Origin: Qipengyuania gelatinilytica
GTDB lineage: Bacteria > Pseudomonadota > Alphaproteobacteria > Sphingomonadales > Sphingomonadaceae
Assembly (NCBI RefSeq): GCF_019711315.1
Contig: NZ_CP081294.1
Coordinates: forward strand, 124,001 to 188,000
Direction: 5' to 3'
Length of the DNA: 64,000 nucleotides
Part shown: positions 8,989 through 18,983 of the stretch, in pieces
How the letters are laid out: every line of letters begins with the position of its first letter
Numbering within the stretch: the first letter of the stretch is position 1
Notes under the pieces: model-generated
Seen by the model: only the letters and a program-made list of their open reading frames with translations
Told to the model about the DNA's origin: nothing
Databases searched by the model: none
Program-made: the position numbers and the translations under genes

Positions 8989-9635
8989 TCCTCCGCAGCC
9001 GGCTCCACACGCCTGACGTCGACGATCGTTACCGGCTCGGCCAGCATCTGGCCCTTCATCCAGCCTTCGCCTGCTTCGGGATCGCGCGGGCTGTCGTGGA
9101 TTGCGAGGACCACGTCCATGCCGTCGACCACGTAGCCGAACACTGCGTAACCGGCCTTGAGATTGGGATCGTCGCTTTCGGGCTGGGCGTCGAGACCCTT
9201 CTGGTCCTTGATCATGATCGAGAAATCGCCTGTCGCGGTACCAGGATCGAGCCGCGCCATGGAGAGCGCGCCGTCTGTGTGGCTCAGACCCGTCTCGTTA
9301 GTGGGTTCATGAGCAATGCCGTCGAGAATTCGGTCGGGGTTGTTCTGGGTGCCGCCCTGCAGCAACCCGTTCGGCGGCTCACCCCAGTCGAGGTGCATCG
9401 CGCGGTAGAAGACCGTCCCGTCGAAACGGTCTTCTTCGGCATAGCGCAGGAAATTGCCCGCCGTAATCGGCGCGCGCTCGGTCTCCAACGCCACGGTAAT
9501 TTCGCCCATCGTTGTCTCGAGCACGACGAGCACCGTTTGGAATTCTTCTGCTGTTTCGGGCGGTGGCGGTGCCTCCTCCTGCGCCGATAACGGGGTCGCA
9601 AGCAGGGCGAGGGGAGCGAGGAGGCGTGCAAACAT
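8985..9635 (-). CDS. periplasmic cyclophilin-type peptidylprolyl isomerase
   Basis: The 216-residue protein has a signal peptide ending near LSAQ, then a cyclophilin domain. Motifs include VLETTMGEITVALETERAP, GNFLRYAEEDRFDGTVFYR, GLLQGG and LSMARLDPGTATGDFSI. Cyclophilins isomerise peptidyl-prolyl bonds; the signal peptide puts this one in the periplasm as a folding factor. It is transcribed away from blaI; the 188-base intergenic region carries the BlaI operators and serves both directions. Confidence 0.88.
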   Translation of the reverse strand: MFARLLAPLALLATPLSAQEEAPPPPETAEEFQTVLVVLETTMGEITVALETERAPITAGNFLRYAEEDRFDGTVFYRAMHLDWGEPPNGLLQGGTQNNPDRILDGIAHEPTNETGLSHTDGALSMARLDPGTATGDFSIMIKDQKGLDAQPESDDPNLKAGYAVFGYVVDGMDVVLAIHDSPRDPEAGEGWMKGQMLAEPVTIVDVRRVEPAAED

Positions 9636-9757
9636 GAGGCCGAGGATAACGGCCTGCTACCTGTCGTCCATCGAATTCTGGCGCTTGCGCACAGATCGCA
9701 GCTTGCACGATCGCTGCCCCTCACGCTTCCTGAACAGGCGTTCATCCACGCTTCATG

Positions 9758-9786
9758 TTTACATTCGTAATCGTGACGGCTACAGA
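9758..9786 (+). promoter_or_regulatory. putative sigma-70-type promoter of blaI
   Basis: TTTACA (9758-9763) and TACAGA (9781-9786) are separated by exactly 17 bases. The -35 matches TTGACA at five of six positions; the -10 is weaker (three of six). Each element is overlapped by one BlaI-type dyad, the usual geometry for autorepression. Confidence 0.5.
9759..9770. promoter_or_regulatory. BlaI/MecI-type operator 1
   Basis: TTAC-ATTC-GTAA is a TTAC-N4-GTAA dyad, matching the known BlaI/MecI box core (TACA-N2-TGTA type, arms TAC and GTA separated by four bases). It overlaps the putative -35 element of the blaI promoter and lies 54 bases before the blaI start. Confidence 0.65.
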
Positions 9787-9791
9787 CGTAG
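9780..9791. promoter_or_regulatory. BlaI/MecI-type operator 2
   Basis: CTAC-AGAC-GTAG repeats the TAC-N4-GTA architecture of operator 1. Its centre is 21 bases, two helical turns, from the first, so both sites face the same side of the DNA. It covers the putative -10 element. Confidence 0.65.
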
Positions 9792-9823
9792 TCGAACGTG
9801 TTTCAGGTGGGGAGTGATTCGAG

Positions 9824-10213
9824 ATGGCGAAGCGCAAGCAGGGAGCGGGAGACCGCATCAGCGAAGCCGAGCACGCGGTCATGGAAGCGCTGTGGGACAC
9901 GAGCCCGCTTTCTGCTGCCGAAGTGTGCGAGCGCGTGTGCACCGCCAACGACTGGTCCATCCCCACGGTGAAGACCCTCCTCAGCCGGCTCGTCGCGAAG
10001 AACGCCGTTGGCACCGAGCCGCAGGGCCGCAAGTTCCTCTATCATCCGCTCGTGGAACGCTCCGACTATGTTGGTGGTGAAAGCCGCCGCCTGGTCGACC
10101 GCCTGTTCGGCGGACGCGCAGCACCGCTCTTTGCCCATCTGGCAGAGAACGAAGCGCTGACGGACGCCGATCTCGAAGAGATCGAGGCCCTGCTGAAGGA
10201 GATGCGGAAATGA
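9824..10213 (+). CDS. blaI: BlaI/MecI/CopY-family transcriptional repressor
   Basis: The 129-residue protein has the family's N-terminal winged helix (ISEAEHAVMEALWDTSPLSAAEVCERV, then SIPTVKTLLSRLVAK and a wing with GRKFLYHPLV). The C-terminal dimerisation helices contain the region normally cut by the partner protease. BlaI-type repressors bind TAC-N4-GTA dyads, two of which sit on its own promoter. The stop overlaps the start of the M56 protease gene by 4 nt (ATGA), the classical repressor/sensor pairing. Ligand and target genes are not shown by the sequence. The symbol is by family, not proof of beta-lactam control. Confidence 0.9.
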   Translation: MAKRKQGAGDRISEAEHAVMEALWDTSPLSAAEVCERVCTANDWSIPTVKTLLSRLVAKNAVGTEPQGRKFLYHPLVERSDYVGGESRRLVDRLFGGRAAPLFAHLAENEALTDADLEEIEALLKEMRK

Positions 10214-11874
10214 CCGACCTCCTGAGGGAATACTGGGACTGGTTCCTGTTCGACACGCTGCTGTGGACCGGTGCGCTGATCGCACTCGTCATGTTGCTGC
10301 GCCGCCCCGTCGCGCGCCATTTCGGTGCAGGCGCTGCCTATGCCCTGTGGTTCCTGCCGCTGGCCCGCCTGTTTGTGCCGCCATTTACGCTACCGGCGTG
10401 GATTCGCCCGCTGGCCGAGACCGCAAGCGAGGGCGAGGCGAGCTTCGCGATGACCGCCGAAACGATCGTCATGCCGATTGCAGAGCCGGGTGCTGGCGCT
10501 CCTGCGGTCGTTGCCGCCGCGGCCGAACCGGTCGACTTCCTCACCCCGCTGCTCCTGCTGTGGCTGGGTGGCGCCCTCGTGATGCTGGTCCGCCGCTTCT
10601 GGCTGTATTTCGCGCTGCGCCGCGAATTGCTCGCCGAAGCGCGTGCAGTGGGAGAGGTCGGTTCGATCCGCCTCATCGAGACCCCGGCCATTTCCGGCCC
10701 TATGGCCTTCGGTGTGCTCGACCGGGTCATCGCTCTGCCCGAAGGTTTCATGACGAGCCGCGCCCGCCAGGCCCGCGATCTTGCCATCGCGCACGAGCTT
10801 GCACACCATCGCGGAGGCGATCTGATCGTCAACATGGCGGTGCAGCCGCTGTTCGCGATCCACTGGTTCAATCCGCTTGGCTATCTTGGCTGGAACGCGC
10901 TGCGTCGCGACCAGGAAGCTTTCTGCGACACGCGCGTCGTCGCCGCCCGTTCCCACGAGGAACGTGCCACCTACGCAAGTGTCATCGCCGATTTCGCGCG
11001 CCTTCCGGCGATCGCGCCGCGCCCTGCGCTGGCCGCGCCGATGGCCTGTCCGGTTCTGGGGGACAAGTCGATAATCCATCGTTTGAGGAGCTTATCAATG
11101 TCCGATATTTCACCGCGTCGTCGCCTTACCGGGCGCGCCGCAATCGCGGGGGCTTTCCTGGCCGTGCCGCTCACCGCATCTGTTTGCTACGCCGACAGCG
11201 TCGCACCTTCGCTGATCGCTTCCGTGTCCGCTGCCGAAGTCGCCGAGGAGTGGCAGGACCGCGAGGAAACCACCGAGGAAATGGTGGAGATCGAGCGCGA
11301 ACTCGATGAGGCCGAGCGCGAACTCGCCGAAGCCGAAGTCGAGATGGAAGAAGCTCGGCAGGAAATCATCGAGATCGAGCGCGAGATGGAGGAAGACGGC
11401 AAGGAACGCCGCATCGAGAAGCGCCGCATCGTCGTCAACGGCAAGGAATGGAACGAGTTGAGCGATGCCGACAAGGCAGAGCTCCGCGCAGAGATGGCCA
11501 AGCTGCGCGAGCAGTTTGCCGAAGGCGGCGAATTCCGCGTCGAGATGGACAAGGTCCGCGAACAGTTTGGCGAGAAGGGCGAGCTGCGCCGCGAAATCCG
11601 CCTCGCTGTTGCCGAGACCCAGGAAGCCGGCAAGATGGCTCCGGAAGTCGTTGTGAGCTGCAAGGAAGAGAACTCGCCGGTCACGTCGGAAACCGACGCC
11701 AACGGCAAGACGACGCTGTTCGTGTGCGAAACGGCTGCCGACAAGCTCGCACTGAGCGCAATGAAATCGGCCCGTGCTGCGATTGCGGCTGAAAAGTCCC
11801 TGAGCGCCGAAGAGCGTGCAGAGGCCCTGCGCTCGCTCGATGCGGAAATCGCCGAGCTCAACAAGAAGAAATAA
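10210..11874 (+). CDS. M56-family (BlaR1-like) membrane metalloprotease with coiled-coil periplasmic domain
   Basis: The 554-residue protein has N-terminal membrane helices (about 14-33, 40-60, 108-130), the M56 zinc site H195-E-L-A-H199 with Glu236 in DQEAFCD as likely third ligand, and a further helix near 310-330. BlaR1 proteins then carry a penicillin-binding sensor. Here that domain is absent. Residues 343 to 407 form a long Glu/Arg heptad-repeat coiled coil, followed by a charged helical region with two cysteines (Cys484, Cys506) and a final helix. The gene overlaps blaI by 4 nt. By analogy it should cut BlaI when a periplasmic signal arrives. The nature of that signal is unknown. Confidence 0.88.
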   Translation: MTDLLREYWDWFLFDTLLWTGALIALVMLLRRPVARHFGAGAAYALWFLPLARLFVPPFTLPAWIRPLAETASEGEASFAMTAETIVMPIAEPGAGAPAVVAAAAEPVDFLTPLLLLWLGGALVMLVRRFWLYFALRRELLAEARAVGEVGSIRLIETPAISGPMAFGVLDRVIALPEGFMTSRARQARDLAIAHELAHHRGGDLIVNMAVQPLFAIHWFNPLGYLGWNALRRDQEAFCDTRVVAARSHEERATYASVIADFARLPAIAPRPALAAPMACPVLGDKSIIHRLRSLSMSDISPRRRLTGRAAIAGAFLAVPLTASVCYADSVAPSLIASVSAAEVAEEWQDREETTEEMVEIERELDEAERELAEAEVEMEEARQEIIEIEREMEEDGKERRIEKRRIVVNGKEWNELSDADKAELRAEMAKLREQFAEGGEFRVEMDKVREQFGEKGELRREIRLAVAETQEAGKMAPEVVVSCKEENSPVTSETDANGKTTLFVCETAADKLALSAMKSARAAIAAEKSLSAEERAEALRSLDAEIAELNKKK

Positions 11875-11907
11875 CTGGCGCAGGGACTGCGGGTCCTGCG
11901 TACCCCG

Positions 11908-11942
11908 ACGGCCGGTGCAGCGATGCGCCGGCCGTTTCTGTT
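11908..11942 (+). terminator. Rho-independent terminator after blaI-M56
   Basis: ACGGCCGG (11908-11915) pairs perfectly with CCGGCCGT (11928-11935). A 12-base loop lies between them and can pair further (GC/GC). TTTCTGTT follows. It lies 34 bases after the M56 stop and separates the regulator pair from creD. Confidence 0.7.
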
Positions 11943-12020
11943 CATATGCGCGCAATTCAATGCGCATTCAGTTCATCGCTCACAAAGCACGTTTCATCGC
12001 ACTAACGATGGAGGTGAGCG

Positions 12021-13409
12021 ATGCAAGAAAGATCCCCCGGTTTCAAACTTCTCCTGACCGGACTGGTCGGGTTCGTCCTGATGATACCCCTGCTGATGGT
12101 TTACGGCCTGGTGTCCGACAGGCAGCACCAGGCCCGAGTGGCGCAGGATGCAATCACCGCAGGGTCGGGCGGGGCGCAGGTCGTTTCCGGGCCGGTTCTC
12201 GTCATTCCCTATGAAGAGCAGCGCGTGACCAATGAGACGGTCAACGGCATTGCTGCCACCCGCACGCAGACGATCCGCAAGCAGCTTTTCCTGTCGCCGG
12301 ACAGGCACTCGATCGAGACAGAGCTACAGCCAGAGCGCAAGAAGAAGGCGCTCTACGAGACGGTCATTTACCTCGCGAAGATGGACGGTGAGGCACGCTT
12401 CGTGCTGCCTTCCGATCTCTCGCGCTTCGGCGTGACGCGCGAGCAGCTGCTGCTGGACGAGACGCAGATCCGCTTCGGCACCTCCGACCCGCGGGGGCTG
12501 CGCGCCGTGGCGGATGTGCGGGTCGGCGGAAAGCGCATCGAGCTCGAGCCGGGTGAAGGCGTACGCTCCAGCGGCGGTGCCGGTTTCAGCGGTACGATCG
12601 ACTGGTCGGACGGCGGGCCGCTCCCGGTCGAATATGCCTATACGATCCGTGGCAGCCGCTCGCTTACTCTCGTACCGCGCGGCGGGCAGACCGACTGGAA
12701 CGTATCGTCGACCTGGCAGCATCCCGGATTTGGCGGGAGCTTCCTGCCCGATAGCAGCGACATCTCTTCGGAAGGTTTTGCCGCAAGCTGGTCGATCGGC
12801 AATCTCGCACTTGGCCAGTCCATGGTCACGCAGGAAGACCTGCCTCCGGTGCGCGACCTCGGTACAGGCGGTGATCCGGCCTATGACCGCATGGAGGACC
12901 GGCAGGTAGGCACCAGCAAGTCCGCCACGATCAGCATGGTCGAACCTGCCGACATTTACTCGCAGGTGGATCGCAGCGTGAAGTACGGCTTCCTGTTCAT
13001 CGGCTTCACCTTCCTTGCCTTCCTGCTGTTCGATGTGGTCGGCGGTGCGAGGGTCGCGGCGGCAGAGTATCTGCTGACCGGCGCAGGGCTGGTGCTTTTC
13101 TTCGTGCTGCTGCTCGCCTTTGCGGAGGTGGTCGGCTTCGCTCTGGCCTATGTCGTCGCGAGTGCTGCGATCATCGGATTGCTGACGGCTTACAGCGCGG
13201 CGGTGTTGGGCGGGTGGAAGCGCGCTGGCTTTATCGGCGTGTTGCTCTCGATCCTTTACGCAGGGCTCTACGTGCTGCTCAGCCTCGAGGCGGCATCGCT
13301 GATCGTCGGATCGGTGACGATGTTCTTCGCCCTCGCAGGCGTCATGTACGCGACGCGCAACGTCGAATGGTCGCGGGTCGGCCAGAACGAGGAAGCGCCG
13401 GAAGCCTGA
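12021..13409 (+). CDS. creD: inner-membrane protein CreD
   Basis: The 462-residue protein matches CreD. It has an N-terminal helix, a large periplasmic domain with SGPVLVIPYEE and QLFLSPD, and a C-terminal bundle of about five to six helices (from KYGFLFIGFTFLAFLLFDVV onward). CreD is tied to envelope integrity and beta-lactam response in gammaproteobacteria through CreBC; its biochemical role is unclear. Here it lies directly after a BlaI/M56 pair, with an internal terminator between. GGAGGTGAG precedes the ATG. No BlaI-type dyad is visible before creD, so coregulation would need read-through or another site. Confidence 0.9.
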   Translation: MQERSPGFKLLLTGLVGFVLMIPLLMVYGLVSDRQHQARVAQDAITAGSGGAQVVSGPVLVIPYEEQRVTNETVNGIAATRTQTIRKQLFLSPDRHSIETELQPERKKKALYETVIYLAKMDGEARFVLPSDLSRFGVTREQLLLDETQIRFGTSDPRGLRAVADVRVGGKRIELEPGEGVRSSGGAGFSGTIDWSDGGPLPVEYAYTIRGSRSLTLVPRGGQTDWNVSSTWQHPGFGGSFLPDSSDISSEGFAASWSIGNLALGQSMVTQEDLPPVRDLGTGGDPAYDRMEDRQVGTSKSATISMVEPADIYSQVDRSVKYGFLFIGFTFLAFLLFDVVGGARVAAAEYLLTGAGLVLFFVLLLAFAEVVGFALAYVVASAAIIGLLTAYSAAVLGGWKRAGFIGVLLSILYAGLYVLLSLEAASLIVGSVTMFFALAGVMYATRNVEWSRVGQNEEAPEA

Positions 13410-13421
13410 TCTTTCGGGCGC

Positions 13422-13466
13422 AAAAAGAAGGGGCGCGGCCATCGCTGGTCGCGCCCCTTTTTTGTT
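13422..13466. terminator. strong bidirectional terminator between creD and ypfJ-like gene
   Basis: An A-rich run (13422-13426) precedes an 11-bp stem (13430-13440 with 13447-13457, one G-T pair, loop ATCGCT) followed by seven T residues and GTTTG. It can stop transcription from creD and, on the other strand, from the convergent metallopeptidase gene. Confidence 0.88.
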
Positions 13467-13478
13467 TGTGTAGTGGGT

Positions 13479-14339
13479 CTAGCGGACCACGGTAATCTCG
13501 TCGCAGGCCGCGTCATTGCCCTGAAGTCCGAGGCGCAAGGCCTGGCTGCGCTGGGCACTCGTGCCGTGTGTAAAGTTCTCGGACGAGACGCGCCCGCCGG
13601 TCAGCCGGTCATCGCCGATGGCGGCGGCTGCCTGCATGCCTTCCTCGATATCGCCTGGTTCGATCAGGTTGCGATTCCGGCCCGCCCAGACACCGGCATA
13701 GCAATCGGCCTGCAATTCCATGCGGACCTGGAGCTGGTTGGCCTGGGCCCTGCTGGCGCGCTGCTGGGCGCTGCGGATCTGGCCGGAAATTCCGGTGATC
13801 GTCTGGATGTGATGACCGTATTCATGCGCGAGGACGTAATAGCGCGCGAAGTCACCGCGATTGCCCGCCATGCGAGCCAGCTGGTCATAGAAGCTGGTGT
13901 CTATGTAGATCGTCTGGTCGGCAGGGCAGTAGAACGGACCCGAGGCGGAGGTCGCGCTGCCGCAGCCGTCGGTGGTGACGCGGCCATTGCGGAAAAGGTC
14001 GAGCGTGGGTTGCTGGAAGCGGTCGCCAAGGCCCTGTTCCTGGAAAACGCGCGCCCATGTCTGGTTGAGCGACTGCAGGCCGTTGCAGGCCTCGAGCGCA
14101 TATTCGCTCGAATTGCAGATTTCCTGCTCGTTGGTACTTGCCGGGCCGGATTGCTGGCCGGTCTGTTGTACGCTTTCGACGGTCGAGATCGTCTGCATCG
14201 GGTCGAGGCCGAAGGCGAAATATCCGATGGCAGCAAGGACGATCGTGCCGCAGCCGATCCCGCCGGCCTTGCCGACGCCGCCTCCGCCGCCGCTCGAACG
14301 GACCTTGATGTTATCGCTATTGAACGGATTGAGACGCAT
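13479..14339 (-). CDS. YpfJ/KPN_02809-family neutral zinc metallopeptidase
   Basis: The 286-residue protein begins MRLNPFNSDNIKVRSS, followed by a glycine-rich stretch and one transmembrane helix (about 26-46). The zinc site H172-E-Y-G-H176 is followed by MELQADCYAG (Glu208, Asp212), the family signature. Six cysteines are spread over the periplasmic-side domain (residues 75-213). It belongs to the putative neutral zinc metallopeptidase family (PF04228). The substrate is unknown. It faces creD across the terminator and is divergent from the 3-hydroxybutyrate dehydrogenase gene. Confidence 0.9.
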   Translation of the reverse strand: MRLNPFNSDNIKVRSSGGGGGVGKAGGIGCGTIVLAAIGYFAFGLDPMQTISTVESVQQTGQQSGPASTNEQEICNSSEYALEACNGLQSLNQTWARVFQEQGLGDRFQQPTLDLFRNGRVTTDGCGSATSASGPFYCPADQTIYIDTSFYDQLARMAGNRGDFARYYVLAHEYGHHIQTITGISGQIRSAQQRASRAQANQLQVRMELQADCYAGVWAGRNRNLIEPGDIEEGMQAAAAIGDDRLTGGRVSSENFTHGTSAQRSQALRLGLQGNDAACDEITVVR

Positions 14340-14372
14340 CGTAATCCCCCATCATTGGCCGCTTTACAGAGC

Positions 14373-14386
14373 CGCGCATGTGCGCG
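14373..14386. promoter_or_regulatory. inverted repeat CGCGCA-N2-TGCGCG in a divergent promoter region
   Basis: A perfect 6-bp-arm dyad lies in the 88-base region between the divergent ypfJ-like and 3-hydroxybutyrate dehydrogenase genes. The position suits an operator. In high-GC DNA such a dyad can also arise by chance. Confidence 0.3.
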
Positions 14387-14427
14387 ATGGCCGTTGTCGA
14401 TTGTATCCCTAACGCTCGGAGAGCCAA

Positions 14428-16741
<2,314 letters not shown>

Positions 16742-16756
16742 TCGGAGCCGGGGCCG

Positions 16757-17935
16757 ATGACACCCGCTGCACGCGTCCAGACCTCGATCGAGCTGCTCGA
16801 TGCGATCATCGAGGCAGCAAAGTCGAAAGGCGCGCCTGCCGACCGGATCCTGGCCGACTGGTTCCGCAACAACCGCTTCGCTGGCTCCAAGGATCGCCGA
16901 GCGATCCGCGAACTGGTGTTCTCGGCAATTCGTGCCTGCGGGCCCATTCCTGAGAGCGGTCGGGCCGCCATGCTGCGCCTTGCCGAGACGGACGATGCCA
17001 TTGCCCCGCTGTTCGACGGATCGAACTATGGTCCGGCCCAAGTCGGCGAGACCGAGGCTGTGGCAAACGGCGGCGTTGCGCCCCAATGGCTGAGTGCCCG
17101 CTTGGCGAAATCCGCTGTCGAGGGTCAGGAGGCGGAAGCCCTGCTGGGCCGCGCTCCGCTCGATCTGCGGGTCAACACCCTCAAGGCCGACCGTGCAACG
17201 CTGACGCTGCCTGCTGAAACCGCCAACACCGATGCCCCCAATGGTCTTCGTCTCGAACCCGGAACGCAGGTCGAGCAATGGCCCGAGTGGCGCGAAGGCA
17301 AGTTCGAGGTGCAGGACACCGGCTCACAGCTCGCTTGCCTCGCCGTCGATGCACAGCCGGGCGAGACCGTGATCGACCTGTGCGCAGGGGGAGGGGGCAA
17401 GACGCTCGCGCTGGCAGCTGCGATGGACAATCTCGGCAAGCTCGTCGCCTCCGATACCGACCGCAACCGCCTCTCGCGTCTTTCTCCGCGTGCAGAGCGT
17501 GCGGGAGCCACGAATATCGAAACGCGCCTGCTTAATCCGAAGCGCGAGTTCGAGGCGCTTTCCGATCTCGAGGGGCAGGCCGATGCGGTCATGGTCGACG
17601 CGCCCTGTTCGGGCACCGGTACGTGGCGCCGCAATCCGGAGGCCCGCTGGCGTCTGGATGAGGGTGAACTTTCAAGATTAACCGCGCTCCAGGCCGAAAT
17701 CTTCGATCTCGCGGCGCGTCTGGTGAAACCCGGCGGTCGCCTGATCTACGTCACATGCTCGCTCCTGGACGAAGAAGGCGCGGGCCAGTTCGACGCATTT
17801 CTCCAGCGTCATCAGGATTTTACCGCGCAGCAATTCGATCTTCCGGTCGGTTCACCGCGCGGGAACGGGATCCGGCTGACACCGTACCATGACGGCACGG
17901 ACGGATTTTTCATCGCCCGTGCAGGTAGATCGTGA
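16757..17935 (+). CDS. rsmB: RsmB/NOP-family 16S rRNA (cytosine-C5) methyltransferase
   Basis: The 392-residue protein has an N-terminal NusB-like helical domain (about 1-130) and a Rossmann methyltransferase domain with DLCAGGGGKTLAL. Both catalytic cysteines are in place: Cys284 in DAPCSGTGTWRR and Cys334 in VTCSLLDEEG. RsmB methylates C967 of 16S rRNA. GGAG stands ahead of the ATG, 15 bases after guaB, so cotranscription is likely. It ends near the usual GTDGFFIARAGR C-terminus. Confidence 0.9.
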   Translation: MTPAARVQTSIELLDAIIEAAKSKGAPADRILADWFRNNRFAGSKDRRAIRELVFSAIRACGPIPESGRAAMLRLAETDDAIAPLFDGSNYGPAQVGETEAVANGGVAPQWLSARLAKSAVEGQEAEALLGRAPLDLRVNTLKADRATLTLPAETANTDAPNGLRLEPGTQVEQWPEWREGKFEVQDTGSQLACLAVDAQPGETVIDLCAGGGGKTLALAAAMDNLGKLVASDTDRNRLSRLSPRAERAGATNIETRLLNPKREFEALSDLEGQADAVMVDAPCSGTGTWRRNPEARWRLDEGELSRLTALQAEIFDLAARLVKPGGRLIYVTCSLLDEEGAGQFDAFLQRHQDFTAQQFDLPVGSPRGNGIRLTPYHDGTDGFFIARAGRS

Positions 17936-17996
17936 TAGCTTTTTGCTTATGGCTAAAGATCAGCCTTCCGCGAAGAGATCGCTACCGGAGACGATA

Positions 17997-18503
17997 ATGC
18001 GTTTTGCACCTGCCGCCGCTGCCCTTTCACTGGCCCTTGCCATGACCGCAAGCGTGAGTGTCGGACAGGAACGCGATCCGGCACCGCGCGCGGCGATGCT
18101 GATTGCCGACGGCAAGACGGCTCTTGCTTCCGGAGATACGCAAGGCGCGATCGACGCATTCGAAGCCGCGCTGACGGTCGATCCGGGCTACACCCCGATC
18201 TTCCTCAACCTGGCCGAGGCTGCCCGCCAAGAGAAGCTTCAGGGCAAGGCGATCCGCTTTTACCGCGAGGCGCTGGAACGCGATCCCGACAACCTTGCCG
18301 CCATTGCGGGCGAGGGCGAAGCGCTGGCGGAAAAGGGCGCCTTGGAGAAGGCTCGCCTGAGCCTTGCCAAGGTCCAGTCGCTGTGTGGCGACAGCTGCCC
18401 GGAAACGCGCGGTCTTGCCAACGCGATTGCAACAAGTGCGCGCGCCCAGGTCGTCACTGCCGAGGCGAATGTACCTGACGCTGCGACGCCGCAGTCGAAC
18501 TAA
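17997..18503 (+). CDS. exported TPR-repeat protein
   Basis: From the ATG at 17997, preceded by CCGGAGACG, the protein is 168 residues. It has a signal peptide (ALSLALAMTASVSVGQ) and about three tetratricopeptide repeats (AMLIADGKTALASGDTQGAI, GYTPIFLNLAEAARQ, NLAAIAGEGEALAEKGALEK). A CGDSC pair near residue 131 could form a disulfide. An earlier ATG at 17949 would spoil the signal peptide. The protein is probably a periplasmic scaffold; no partner is evident. It ends six bases before the convergent rppH. Confidence 0.75.
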   Translation: MRFAPAAAALSLALAMTASVSVGQERDPAPRAAMLIADGKTALASGDTQGAIDAFEAALTVDPGYTPIFLNLAEAARQEKLQGKAIRFYREALERDPDNLAAIAGEGEALAEKGALEKARLSLAKVQSLCGDSCPETRGLANAIATSARAQVVTAEANVPDAATPQSN

Positions 18504-18509
18504 GGTCGT

Positions 18510-18983
18510 TCAAACCAGCTCCCGAAACTCTTCCAGAACCGCGCGGTAGACGCGCTTCTTGAACGGTACGATCAGCTCGGGCAGCTGCTCGGCATCGACC
18601 CATTTCCAGTCGCAGAATTCGGGCGGATCGTGCGCTTCGAGATCGATATCCGCATCCGTGCCGGAAAACCGCGCGAGGAACCAGATCTGCTCCTGCCCCC
18701 GGTATTTCCCGCCCCATAGCTTGCCCATGAGTTCTTCGGGCAGGTCGTAACGGATCGGTTCGCGGGTCTGGCCGACCAGCGAGACATGCTCGGCCTTTGC
18801 ACCGGTTTCCTCCGCGAGTTCGCGTAGCGCGGCTTCCTTCAGGTCTTCGCCCTCGTCCACTCCGCCCTGGGGCATCTGCCACCAGTCGCCTTCGCGATTG
18901 TCGATCCTGCGACCGACGAAGACGCGGCCCTCGTTGTTGACCAGCATTACGCCGACACAGGGCCGGTATCCGAGATCATTCAC
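18510..18983 (-). CDS. rppH: RNA pyrophosphohydrolase RppH (Nudix)
   Basis: The 157-residue Nudix protein begins NDLGYRPCVGVMLVN and contains the full Nudix box GGVDEGEDLKEAALRELAEE plus TGA. It also has the WWQMPQGG and WGGKYRGQEQIWFLARF segments specific to RppH. It removes pyrophosphate from the 5' end of mRNA, starting decay. The start is GTG and overlaps the stop of the upstream esterase gene as GTGA, so the two are probably coupled. Confidence 0.92.
   Translation of the reverse strand: MNDLGYRPCVGVMLVNNEGRVFVGRRIDNREGDWWQMPQGGVDEGEDLKEAALRELAEETGAKAEHVSLVGQTREPIRYDLPEELMGKLWGGKYRGQEQIWFLARFSGTDADIDLEAHDPPEFCDWKWVDAEQLPELIVPFKKRVYRAVLEEFRELV

Noticed and set aside
10210..11874. A penicillin-binding sensor domain in the BlaR1-like protein
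   Set aside because: The region after the last membrane helix is coiled coil and charged helix; no second SxxK or KTG motif is visible.
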